A DNA stretch of 22,246 nt, from the NCBI GenBank assembly GCA_002633005.1, contig NMRA01001324.1, positions 1 through 22,246 on the forward strand, given 5' to 3'. Shown here piece after piece: positions 1 through 9,900 of the stretch (position 1 is the first letter of the stretch; the number at the start of each line of letters is the position of its first letter). The position numbers and the translations under genes were made by a program. The notes under the pieces are model-generated. The model was not told the origin of the DNA. It saw only the letters and a program-made list of their open reading frames with translations, and made no database searches. Origin of the DNA: Phoronis australis. Lineage: Eukaryota > Phoronida > Phoronidae.

Positions 1-2150
1 TATTTGTTTTACAATTTATTGGCGTCCAATATATTTTTGTAACATAATTTCTCTATTTTGACAGTGAAAGTAGCAATTTCCGTTATATTCTGCTTTCTTC
101 TTAAAATGACATGGACCGTTCAAACTCTGTAAAAAGACCCTCTGTTTCATTCCCTTTCTATCACTATTTCGCGCTAGTTACCCGGGAAGCCGATTAGTCC
201 CTGATCGTGTATACCACATGCTTTATGAAGTGAACCTTTGGCGGTCCGTGTGTCGTGTTTGTGAGTCCGTGACCGTGTATTTTGGGTGAACGAATGGTGT
301 TGGTGAGTTCAATCCCGTGTATGTGAGTCGGTGAACGGTGTTTGCCAGTAAAGTTGGTCGTTAACCCTACTTAGTGTTTGTTGTGTTTTTTTTATTTTGA
401 AACTCGTACGCTGAACAGGGGCGTTGGTTTACGACCGCAATACACGTCAAGTCAAGCGCATGAATAGCGACTAGCCCACTTCAATCTGTGACTGCGCCGT
501 CAAGCCTTTGGTGTGCAGAGAAATTCACTGTATACTCTGGGGTAAACGGTTCACGCTTTCTCGTCCACTTGCGTGCAAATCCAGTTTGCCTAATAGTTGC
601 CTAATACTGGAAAGGAACGTCGAAGGAAATCCAATACCAATCACATTAACCTGTGTATTCACACCTTTGTGATAGGCCTCCTACTCTCGGACATTTTCTT
701 ATTCAAATCTTGCGTCCACCAAACTGTAAGGTCCATTTCCCGAGAAGGGCCTCTCGCAAAATGGAATTGCCCAAATTGTCATATAACTTTTGCTCACTGA
801 GGTAGAAGTGCTTAATATTGAATGATCATATTTTCCTGATGGCCTTGCGCGATCAAGTGTTACTTTTGTTTTCCAGTAAATAGACGCTCAACCACGTCCT
901 CAACGACTATCAGTGTTACGCGCGAAACTAACATTCCCGATGGAAGCGCCAACACGGCAAACGGGTACATGGGGTTACAAACAGCACAGTCAGTGGAAGT
1001 AACTTACTCGACTTATTCAGACAACCAAGATTCAAGTGCATGCATGCAGTTGGACGATTTATCAATCGCTGTACCTTTGAAAGAAGAGGACGTTTCCTGC
1101 TAAAGACAACACTGCCTACGATAACTTGCATGTTTCACCATTCAATCCACTGTGTTCAAATTGACTATATAGAGCTAGGTAACTCCATCAGAGTCAGGAG
1201 AGAGCTTACTTGATATGTCGCACATCTATTATCAAGATTTTTGTAGGCTTAGTAGTACAAGTAAACTAAATAAAAACTAGTTTATGATTGAAGAAGCAAG
1301 GTCAGCGACCTGCTTGAGAGACGTGCATGAGACAGTCATGACATGTGACTGGTTGAAAGTCGTGCATGTGACAGTCATAATATGCGATTGACAACGATAT
1401 ACTTCTTGGTGCCAATACAAGTCACTATTGATTGATAAGCGTGCGAATAAGGCAACGACTTTGATTTGAATATTATTGAAATTTCGTGAATTTGACAGTA
1501 TTCAAACATTTAATCATTCTTCAGTTTATTTCACAGTTTTGGATTATTTTATTAAAATGTAATTTTATTGTTTGCTGATATTAGAATGTATTAACACGTA
1601 GCCAAGCTGTTCTGTAGCCACTATACACTGGTCATCAATTTAAATTGTGTCGCTTGTTCGACTTTTCGCTGTTAGTTTATCTTTGTAGCAGAATCCATAC
1701 GGAAGTCTTACTCTCTACACAGCTACTGAATTTCTGAAAGATAATTATATCTCACTTGAGCAAAAGTGCAAAGTCTATGAGAATAAACATATAAATGCTA
1801 ATTACTGAGATGGTGTGTATAAATTGTTTTTAGACTGTGATACGCTCACAACTACTTGGCCAAACCTTTATTCCACAGTTGTGAAGTGGAAGTGCAAGAA
1901 CAAAGTTTATGTCGTAGGTCTTGTGTTACTTTCACGAGACAGAGCCCTGGGCTTTGTATTTAGACTAATGTAAGCCTCCATTATGGATGCAAATCAGCTC
2001 AGCTCACAACCCATGTACACGGCAAGTTGAACCGTGAAGAGTTTGCCTCGCAAGGTGGTTAGCTTTCTTTTACCTAGCGTGCTGAATGTTCACGGCATGC
2101 GGGCGATGTGGGCTAAGTGCTAACCTGCTTATCTTCTACCCATTGCACCA
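1..2150. other. Stretch without a recognisable gene
   Basis: Only short open frames that resemble nothing I know. One + strand frame without ATG stays open for 93 codons (932-1213) and is rich in Arg/Lys/His, but it has no splice logic or family resemblance. A GTG-rich degenerate repeat occurs at about 240-355. A 39-bp two-copy repeat is listed separately. Confidence 0.5.
1322..1399. repeat. Two diverged tandem copies of a 39-bp unit
   Basis: CGTGCATGAGACAGTCATGA (from 1322) is echoed by CGTGCATGTGACAGTCATAA (from 1361). The following bases (CATGTGACTGGTTGA and TATGCGATTGACAA) also align. Old local duplication, no function visible. Confidence 0.6.
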
Positions 2151-2152
2151 CG

Positions 2153-2490
2153 TGACAACAGCAAATCTCTCTCGTTGGCCTTAGCATAACTGTGTGTACT
2201 ACATTGGAGTTGTTTAATTGGGAACGTAAGTATCCCGCCAGTGAGCATTTGTCTGTGTGCCGGTAACCAACATCGAGCTCCAGCTTGAGCAAAATACTGG
2301 GGACGATAGGTCAGCTCGCAGTGATTCGCCTTAACCCAATTACCTCAGGAAGCCAACGAAAATTAACTGTCGCATCATATGACAATAACAAATCACTTTC
2401 GTTTGGTCATCGTAACCCCGTATACTTCATTTATGTCGTTTACTAGGGACTTAGTTTTACATGCCAGTGAGCATGATTTTGTCTGGTTTT
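2153..2490. repeat. Diverged direct duplication, about 110 bp, offset 226-228
   Basis: 2153-2257 and 2381-2486 align along their length. Shared blocks include GACAAcAgCAAATC / GACAAtAaCAAATC, CTCGTTGG / TTCGTTTGG, and near the end an identical GCCAGTGAGCA (2237 and 2463) followed by TTTGTCTG. Substitutions and small indels show it is old. No coding potential is evident. Confidence 0.6.
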
Positions 2491-2980
2491 GTGAGGGCGG
2501 CACACAGCTCTGTTTGTGTAATTGTTAACAATATGCATTGACCTACGCACATGATTTTGGCATCGTTCATTCCTCGCATTGTTATCATTCCAAAAATATT
2601 ACAAACATGTCTCCTACCCTTAGTATGTTTTCATCAAATTTCTGCTGGCACTATTTCCAGCGAGTGTAGTGATACCGCTATGTTGAATGGAAGGTGTCAT
2701 CTGGCGGCCAAAAACTGAACTACTGTACCCGACACCCAGTGGCAAAGCGTAGCTTTTCATAAGTTCAAACTGATGGAGACTCCGGGCCCGAGCTACGGTC
2801 TCAAGGGTTCAAATTTCTATGCTGGTACGCATCTGCTTACAAGAATCAGCACTATAATGTTTTAAATCCCGCATAGTAAGACAAGTTTTGAGATATATTC
2901 GATATCTGACAGGCAACCTGCTTGTATCAGTCGCTGACACGCTAGAAAAATACTGTTTTGAAATACGCTTAGTTTTCCAC
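2490..2980. other. No gene seen; weak tRNA-like promoter pair
   Basis: Nothing convincing. A B-box-like GGTTCAAATTT at 2806-2816, with AGTGGCAAAGCG about 65 bp upstream, could be the worn head of a tRNA-derived SINE on the + strand. I cannot fold a tRNA body from it. Confidence 0.25.
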
Positions 2981-2997
2981 ACCCTGGCAAATTCAAA

Positions 2998-3159
2998 CTT
3001 CTGAAAAACGTTGATTTCATTGACAGTAGTTTCCTTGCAAATGCCTTGTTACAAGAAAATCTGTCAATCAAATCTGATTGATAAAGTATATCTTGTGCCA
3101 GGGATGTGGTTCGAATTTCGAAAACGGTGGACTTTCTTGATAGTATTTTGCAAACGTCC
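2998..3159. repeat. Diverged direct duplication, about 45 bp, offset about 118
   Basis: 2998-3045 and 3116-3159 share the pattern GAAAAaCGtTGaTTTCaTTGAcAGTA and a TTGCAAAYG end. They lie within one open minus-strand frame (2862-3161), where they read as related peptides KLLSMKSTFF and KILSRKSTVF. That suggests a decayed repeat-bearing sequence rather than a gene. Confidence 0.45.
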
Positions 3160-3530
3160 ATATTAGATTTTTGGTAGCGCCCTTATGCTGCTAAACTGGG
3201 CAAAAAATAAGTCTGTATCAACGACGATGACTCTCGGCTCCATTTGCCTGAGGTGTGACGCAATTCGTAATCTCATAAATATGAGCCATGACGATTACCT
3301 CAAAAAGGACGAGTACCAAATTCGGAAGTAATGTGGCCCAGAAAGTTTTTTTCTGGATTATTAAGCGTTACCCTCTGCCAAACTTTCAAACCAGGCTTAA
3401 TGAGGGAGTATAACCCATCGCATACTTGGACGGAAATATTTAGTCGGAAAATAACTTGACGGAATTTTTATCGAATTATTTCTGTTTGTTACTTAAGTTG
3501 CTCATTATAAGCGTTAGAAATTGGAACAGC
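3160..3530. other. No feature seen
   Basis: AT-rich sequence without a supportable exon, RNA gene or repeat. Confidence 0.5.
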
Positions 3531-3618
3531 TCACTACTCCAAGGGTCATTACTCCAAAGGTTCACTACTCCGAATGTTCACTACTCCACAGCCCCTACTC
3601 CGGCGGTTCACTACTCCT
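3531..3618. repeat. 16-bp minisatellite, about 5.5 copies of TCACTACTCCAAAGGT
   Basis: Copies begin at 3531, 3546, 3562, 3578, 3594 (shortened) and 3608. The CTACTCC core is kept in nearly all copies, while the AAAGGT half varies. A short tandem array with no evident function. Confidence 0.85.
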
Positions 3619-3789
3619 ACAATACGTGAAATTCCGGACTCGGGTGTAAATTCTATACATCTGTATGCCAAAATACACAATACTTGGGTTATTAGACGCA
3701 GTGGTGTAGCTATGCTGAAAACTACGCCAGGTTACTGAAAACACTTGGTTCTTGGGTTTAGTTTCTTGCCCATGCAAAATTGAGGTCCA

Positions 3790-4000
3790 AAGCATATGAA
3801 GTGGGAATATTGAACCCCAATACATTCACCGAAGCCATGTCAAGATCGCAGTCTCCGCGCAATCCGATGCTCCTCAGCCTCACCCAACGCGCCGGAACCA
3901 TGGTCAAAACTAAACGTTGTAGGCTACCCTATCCCTTCACCATGACGGACAGTGCCATCCAGTCTTCTCAAGTTTAAAGCCGTCCGTTGGTCACCATAGC
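3790..4000 (+). pseudogene. Possible Copia-type Pol remnant (frameshifted)
   Basis: A frame reads NPNTFTEAMSRSQSP, like the PKTFKEAM...SPE.W block that opens the reverse-transcriptase region of Ty1/Copia polyproteins. It continues in alternating frames with SLTQRAGT, then PWSKLNVV, and RTVPSSLKFKAVRW, resembling the NGTW.LV and GRK.V..KWVFKVKR blocks. At least two frame changes and one stop interrupt it. The order of blocks is right, but each match is short, so the assignment is tentative. A chance ORF is the alternative. Confidence 0.35.
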
Positions 4001-4129
4001 CCTGAAATAAAATATCCATGTGCTCTGATGCTGTCCTTGTTTGCAAATGAGTCGTTTCAGATTCAAGAAACACGATTACTAGTGATTGGAACTGAGTTCA
4101 TTTGCATAAATGCAATTATTATAACAACA

Positions 4130-4250
4130 TATAGCAACAATAATAAAAATAATAAACTTTATTTATTGAGGGTAAAATACAATATAATTAAAAACATGGT
4201 TTAGCCAAAAGCTAATATGCTCTTGTGAATCTTTGGTTACAATTGTTCGA
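4130..4250 (-). mobile_element. Possible retroelement 3' tail, minus strand
   Basis: Read on the minus strand, this ends in CAATAAATAAAGTTTATTAT followed by a TTATTA-like simple tail. That is the style of polyadenylation signal plus microsatellite tail found at the 3' ends of many invertebrate non-LTR elements. No coding part is attached. Low confidence. Confidence 0.25.
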
Positions 4251-4259
4251 TACTAAACT

Positions 4260-4690
4260 ATGCCCTATTGTTATGTATGGTTGGAAGAGTGGGGTTTTTC
4301 GCAGAGGCTCAAATATCGAGATTCTTCAATTTGTAAATTCTTGTTAGGTCTTGGACGAAGTGCCCCTAATTCAAGAGCCAGGGGTGAGCTAGGCAGGTCT
4401 ACAATGGTGTCACGGAGGTTTACTGGGATTATTAAATATTGGTTGAAGTTATTGAAATTGCCTCTTAATAGATATACCTATTCATGCTATAAGGTCCATC
4501 ATGACTTTGCAAAAAGAAATCGTGAACGCTGGAGTCTCCCCTTAAAAATCTACTTTTCAGGACTGGGTTTGGTAGTGTTTGGGTCAGTCAAGCAAGGTTC
4601 ACCAACAGGACTGTCATTCAACAAGAGGAGAGTCCTACAGCTTGGATAACAGATAAAGCATTTGATTATTTTGATTGATTGAAGTAATCT
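4260..4690 (+). pseudogene. LINE (non-LTR retrotransposon) ORF2 C-terminal remnant
   Basis: The frame from 4260 aligns block by block with the region after the reverse transcriptase in many animal LINE ORF2 proteins: PYCYVWLEEWGF for the PILLYGxExWGF motif, SSICKFLLGLGRSAPNS for xFCKxxLGVxxSTxN, then RGELGRSTM for ELGRxPL, and IIKYWLKLLKLP for IxKYWxKLL. Near 4570 the similarity moves to another frame (VWVSQ and VIQQ), so a frameshift is present. The upstream polymerase and endonuclease are missing (5' truncation). The end near 4650-4685 has TTGATTATTTTGATTGATTG, like a LINE microsatellite tail. This is a dead copy. Confidence 0.8.
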
Positions 4691-4840
4691 TTATAGAGGG
4701 CGCTAGCGTAGTTACTCTTCTTTGTAGTTGATTACTAAGTTAACAACAAGTTTCGCTTATCTACTTAGTGTTTATCATATAATAAATTTATTTTTATTTA
4801 TTATTTTATGCCACAATATTAACCTCGAATGGCAGATACA
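4690..4840. other. AT-rich spacer
   Basis: A short block between the LINE tail and the SINE containing TTTATTTTTATTTATTATTT. Nothing else seen. Confidence 0.4.
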
Positions 4841-4844
4841 ACCG

Positions 4845-4980
4845 TGTAATAACCCATAAAGTTATCTCACTAGTGAGATATCAATTTGGCAGGAAACCGA
4901 GGCTGGATTCGAACCCGGGCCTCAAGAGTTTCGAGTTTCCGACTTCACCAATACACCACTCAGCGGCTGACGTCACCGAA
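4845..4980 (-). mobile_element. tRNA-derived SINE (tRNA-Ser-like head), minus strand
   Basis: On the minus strand the head carries an A-box-like TGAGTGGTGTATTGG (4962-4948) and a perfect B box GGTTCGAATCC (4915-4905). Between them, ACTCGAAACTC resembles the anticodon arm of tRNA-Ser(CGA). The T-arm stem has two mismatches, and no good acceptor stem forms, so this is a SINE head or tRNA pseudogene, not a working tRNA. Downstream it runs into the palindrome at 4863-4880, perhaps part of the SINE body. Confidence 0.7.
4863..4880. repeat. Perfect 18-bp palindrome
   Basis: TATCTCACTAGTGAGATA is fully self-complementary. It lies just 3' of the tRNA-like SINE head, so it may belong to the SINE tail. 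Confidence 0.75.
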
Positions 4981-4984
4981 CGTG

Positions 4985-5520
4985 AAAATATAATACTTAA
5001 ATGAGCGTAACAATCGCATGTTCAGCAAAGGGCATTGCACCGACTCGGACATTTATACGCTATGAAAAATAAGACGCATAATTTCCATTAAAACGATACT
5101 TGAAATCAGTGAAAATTTTCTATCGTGTTCCCTCACTTGTAAATCACCGATCTCCAATTTGAATGCGGGTATCGTGTTGTCGGAATCCTTTGACTTGAGC
5201 ACTACAGTCAGTTACTAGTGGTAACCTAGCAGTACTTTAGCAGCCGATTTTTTCTCGGTCGAAGCTTAGCGTGATAAAATGTGTAGTAAGCCGTAATGGT
5301 TGCTAAACCTTAATTTATAGATTCACTTTATTTCTATTTTGTTAAAATTTTCAATTGGTTTTGAGTATAAGCCTTATTTGACAAAAATAGCTCGGCTTTT
5401 CTCAAAGGTCACGACCTCCGACCCCGGGCCTCTGACATAGAAAGTAGTTACAAAGCCGAGGCGAGTCGAGAAAGGTAGATCGATTCATTGCAATGTTTCT
5501 CGTTCAATATGTGATATAAA
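4985..5520. other. No gene seen
   Basis: Contains only a 9-bp inverted repeat (CTCGGCTTT at 5391-5399 against AAAGCCGAG at 5452-5460). No supportable exon. Confidence 0.45.
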
Positions 5521-5522
5521 TA

Positions 5523-5976
5523 GATTATTACATGTTCACAGTCGTCATCCCCCTTATCTAGAGCCCTCGTGGATTTTGGAGAATTTTTTTATTTTTTTTT
5601 AGAATTTTATTCAATATAATAGGTGCAGTACAGATCACATAATTACCAATTACAGATGCTTTTTGTTCTAGTCAAAGAACAGTTAAGGTGTTAACTTACA
5701 GTGCTAGGTAATTTGACAATGGAGGAAAGATAAACACAGTAGAGGCTAGGATACATTACACTACGCAAACAAGGTCAAGACCTTGCCAGCGCTCTATAAA
5801 CTCACAGTACTTCATTTTGTTTATATATATAAACCGTTCAGTAGAAATGTAGAAAGCAACTTCTTATTTAAACATTGCAAGGCACGGATGTTTGCTAACG
5901 CCCCTCGTGCGATAATTCTCCAAAATCCACTCGGGCTCTAGATAACGGGGGATAACGACTTCGCCATGTAATAATC
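5523..5976. mobile_element. MITE-like inverted-repeat element with TA duplication
   Basis: The left end (GATTATTACATG, later CTTATCTAGAGCCC and GTGGATTTTGGAGAATT) is repeated inverted at the right end, 5914-5976. The terminal inverted repeats are about 62 bp with few mismatches. Both ends are flanked by TA (5521-5522 and 5977-5978), as for TA-targeting families such as Tc1/mariner. The interior (about 5587-5913) has no open frame for a transposase, so the element would be non-autonomous. The exact family is not recognised. Confidence 0.75.
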
Positions 5977-5978
5977 TA

Positions 5979-6320
5979 TATTAATTATTCTCTCTCCATC
6001 TACGCACTATCTCAAAGCATAGCTACATTATAAACAAACCCACAGTCAATCTCTGACAATTATGATAGTTCATTATTTCTGTTGCTGTGTGTGTAATCTG
6101 CCGTGGATGGTAAGATGGGCGTTGAAAATTACCAGCACTGAGAGACACATGACACGCCTTTCATTCGCGAAATCTTAGCAAAATAAAACTAAACAAACAA
6201 AGAGCTCGTTTTTACCAAACAAAAGCAAATGAACAATGATTTCCCAGCATGGGGTTGGGTTTCAGAGAATCATCATGCTGGCCTGCTAGGTGGCCGAAAA
6301 GTTAACGATGCAATGCGTGC
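5979..6320. other. Upstream region of the lectin gene, no gene seen
   Basis: AT-rich sequence without a supportable exon or repeat. Confidence 0.4.
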
Positions 6321-6354
6321 CACGTGACCTGACTGTGACTAGCACGATAAATAT
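6321..6354 (+). promoter_or_regulatory. Possible promoter of the lectin gene (E-box plus TATA-like box)
   Basis: CACGTG at 6321-6326 is followed by a TATA-like GATAAATAT at 6346-6354, about 250 bp before the chosen start codon. This would give a 5' UTR of roughly 220 nt. It is inference from position only; an unseen upstream non-coding exon is equally possible. Confidence 0.25.
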
Positions 6355-6603
6355 TCCTGCATCAAGCTATTTTTGTTTTTATACACATTTTGGCGATGAA
6401 CACGTATTGTCATACAATAATCGATAAGAAGTATCGTACCAAAGGAATCTTTTTCACTGTGTCGTTACTGGTTGTTAACTTTCTTATTGACTCACATGTT
6501 GAGTTCTCAGATATTTTTTGTCAAAAGAAAAACAATTATCGAAAGTTTAAATTGTGTTGCTATTTAAACGAAACAACGATTTTAAGCTTGCACCTGATTA
6601 GTG

Positions 6604-6946
6604 ATGAAGGGCGGAGTGCTGACAAGAGCAAGCGTGCTTTACATACTTGTACTTGCTTCCTCAAAATGTCTGAAGCTTTTGCACGCAAACACGGTGTTAG
6701 CTATCTATGAAGGAGTGCAAAATGCTTACAAGCGGAGCACGTGCACTACTGAGCCAGCAAATGGCATGTCTCTTGTTCTTGACGACTGCGTTTTATTGTG
6801 TTTACAAGCTGATGCGTGCGATACCCTGAGTTACAATTTTGATTCGGGTCAATGTCGACATCACTGTGGCAACTTAAGTCTTCAGGACAGTCTAGTGGAA
6901 AGTCCTGGGTGGATATTTTTCGAAGACCCCACACGTAAACTTGAAG
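6604..6946 (+). CDS. Lectin gene exon 1: signal peptide and PAN/apple-like domain
   Basis: I start at the ATG at 6604 because the reading begins there with a good signal peptide (MKGGVLTRAS then VLYILVLASS), with cleavage plausibly near residues 20-28. Residues 41-107 carry a PAN/apple pattern: C47, DDC at 62, C66, C72, an aromatic YNF at 77-79, C84 and C88, then PGWIFFED. The exon ends at a near-perfect donor, AAG before GTAAGA, in phase 1 (one base of codon 115). PAN/apple domains mediate protein or carbohydrate contacts in extracellular proteins. The frame stays open past the donor to 7050, which is intron read-through. Confidence 0.75.
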
Positions 6947-9900
6947 GTAAGATATTTTGCAGCTTTGAACACAATTTATACATTAAACTTTTTATCGTTA
7001 TTGATACAATTACCTGTGTTGTATTTAAATACATGCCGTGCAGGAGATGAATGCCTTACACGTCCTGTAACAAGCAGAGTCATTTGTACGGCTGTGTCAT
7101 CACGTAACTGTGCTATCCAACAGTGGAATACGGAAAATGCTTTTCTATATTACTCTTGTGAAATAACTAATGTGCGCCGTAAGAATTTGCGAAATATGCC
7201 AATAGGAGTAACTATAGTTATTTCACTACCGCGCCACCTGGAGGCTTCTACAGTCTCCTAACGTACTACCGTCATCACTACAATAGTGTTTTTTTTTTGT
7301 CACAATATACCAATTCGCTGAACAACAGCTGTTGTAGTGCCCAAGAAGAAGTCTCGTCGCCAATAGAAAGGAGGTGTTTTTGCTTCGATATTAATTGAAA
7401 GCAAAAAGTTTCCCGGAGGAGAAGAGCTGCAATCTCGGCGTGACGGGATTAATTTCTACACCCGCTTGAGTTTCGAGAAAACATTTGTGTTGCCTCCGCT
7501 TACCGGACTTAGCAGCAGAACATTCGGTAAAGTGGGTGTAAAGATTATCAATAATGATCGATTTTCATTTCTTATATGGAGTAATTTTGGAGAAAGCTGC
7601 TACTTCATTCCATTTTTGCAAAGAACCCCGTGAACTGTACCTGTATCCCAAACGAAAAACTGTAAACCTGTCAAAAAATAGCCCGAGAGCAGCGAGGTGA
7701 ATTTCAATGTTTTATTAGGGTTCCATTTTTAAAAGAGGTGGGCGGGATTTTTGCATACGGCGGTAGCAACCTGGTTCCCCAAGCCTCACACGCTGACGTC
7801 ACGGATAGCTTGTGAAGACCCAGGTACAGCGCACTATGACGTCAGTTTTCATTGGCTGTCAGCTGACAATTTTTAACCAGGAAGTTGGCGTGCGCATGCT
7901 TACATCCAGTAAACCGAGGTCGGAGCTCTCTGGTGATCTAGCTGTTTATATTTTGAAATCAACAAACTGACCTGAAATTAATGTAATTATCGATTCCTTA
8001 TTATGGAAATAAACCTGAATTGGCTACACTCTTTTCATTTGGCATTTTTCAATTTTATTGTTTGAACGCTTTTTATGTATTGAAAACGTCTCTTACGGCA
8101 GGGGCGGATCTAGGATTTTGAGTTGGGAACAATGACATAGTATTAGAGACAGGATTTTTCCCGTCAGACATTTGCACCCCCGAACTGCCAACTGAAATCA
8201 GGGAGAAATTTAGGCGGGACCAACTTCCCCCCTCCCTAAATCCGTCACTGTAGTGTTGCAGTAGGCACTGCTGCCGCCCAATTTCCACCTCCCCCTCCGC
8301 GGCCTACACAGTATTTACCCCCTAGAACTCCACAATTTTTTACCTTCCAGCTAGCCACAATTCTCGAGTTACAACCTCCCCTCGTCGCCATAATTTCTTC
8401 CCATTTCCCTCTTTGAGCTGGACCCCCGCGCAACTTGAGAGTTATAAGCCATTCCGATCACCTTGGGTATATTCGGAGCCTCAAATTTCTCCTCAGAGGT
8501 GCGTGACTTTCAAACTTGGTGGAAAATGATTGGCCATAATAACTAAAGTTCGGGCATGCACTGAAAACATTTACCTCCAAGGGCATGCAAAACACCTTGG
8601 GTGTTTTCGTAACCTCAAATTTTACCTAATAGGTGAACGCTATCCAAGGGCGGATCCACGATTTTGAGTTGGGAGGCAGGGCACAGGAATAACCAGAAAT
8701 TAGCCACATGCGCGCGCCCAGCCTAAGATGTAGAGATGCAGGGGTCTCGAATTTTTGGGTTTGTGGACCTTATTACTATTACGGTAAACGTGGTTTGTTC
8801 AAGGCCTATGCATTGTGCATCCCCCCCCCGAGCCCCCCTGGGCGCGCGCATATGCTTGTCAGCAATTCGCTGCCAAATGGTATTTGGGTGAATTTTAAAG
8901 GGGGCCATGGTCCCTTGCCCCCCCCCCCCTTCATTGAATCCGCCACTACTATCTGCGCGTGTGAGGACTTCAGTTAGCCTTAATATTTTCAAGATTGAAA
9001 ATCACGTGACTTAACATTTTGGATAACGTTCTCCGAGAGGATATTTGAGGCAAAGAAAATACCCGAAGTGTTTGGAAAAAATTGTATATAGGAAAATAGT
9101 CGATGTGCTCTAGTCTCTAGATGTTCCTAGGGTGAATTTCTAGCTACGAAAATACCCGAGTGGTGTCCCAAATGTGCCCTAAGATTTAGGTTTGTGTATA
9201 ATATAGCACTAGAAGAATCTCCGCCCATTAATTAATGCTAACAACTTAATCCTTTCGTAGTAATTCTTGGACAGCTGTCTTTTTCATCCATTAAACTTGA
9301 CGAAGTCGGCTCAGGGATTCCTGTTGACAAAAATGAATGTCTGGATACCAAAATTTTAAGAAAACCGTTATCGTATTAAACCCCTTCTGCAGTAGAAAAA
9401 AGGTACCATTTGCAGTGTTTTTAACTCCCAGGTGAAACCTGTTGTATTTGTCTCGTTTTTCCCCGTGAGTGGGTGGGCGCATGTGGTAGGTAAGTGGAGG
9501 CCTCGGTCCCGATTCAAACATTCTTAATCAGCGAAACGCGGGAAATCCCTCATTCATTGACAAAGACCTCGCGGACCAGGGCGAAACGTCTGCAAACAAC
9601 CTACCACGTCTGTAAGTAAGTGACCCATCTCATACTACAATGCCTCTAGAGACCAATGACGAACCTTGTCTCCAGTATATGTACAGTGTATTGGGAAAGA
9701 TCAGAAGCTGAGGGCGCCTGTGCTCCTTTCCAGCTATTCAGTGCTATGCCTAAAATTGTTCTGAAACCCCCTCGACCCCCACACTCCTCGACCCCTTCTC
9801 CCCCCTCGACCCACGATCCACAACCCCGTCGACCCAGTCTACACAAGCTCGACTCGATCTGAACATAGAACAAGCGCTGACTTGTAGGACGACTGAGTTG

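Noticed and set aside
597-800. 67-codon + strand frame
   Set aside because: No domain, no signal peptide of normal form, no splice context; length is expected by chance.
932-1213. 93-codon + strand frame without an early ATG
   Set aside because: Composition is odd (Arg/His-rich), the minus strand is also open, and no family resemblance or splice border is seen.
2735-2820. SINE or tRNA-like A/B boxes
   Set aside because: Spacing is too large and no tRNA arms form; kept only as a note in the region entry.
5391-5460. 9-bp inverted repeat CTCGGCTTT/AAAGCCGAG
   Set aside because: Short arms with a 52-bp loop; expected by chance.
6390-6710. 106-codon frame overlapping the lectin start
   Set aside because: Overlaps the lectin signal-peptide frame; its own N-terminal part has no domain and would put the real exon out of frame.
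8708-8992. 89-codon frames on both strands
   Set aside because: They lie inside the hAT-like element and are driven by C/G runs.
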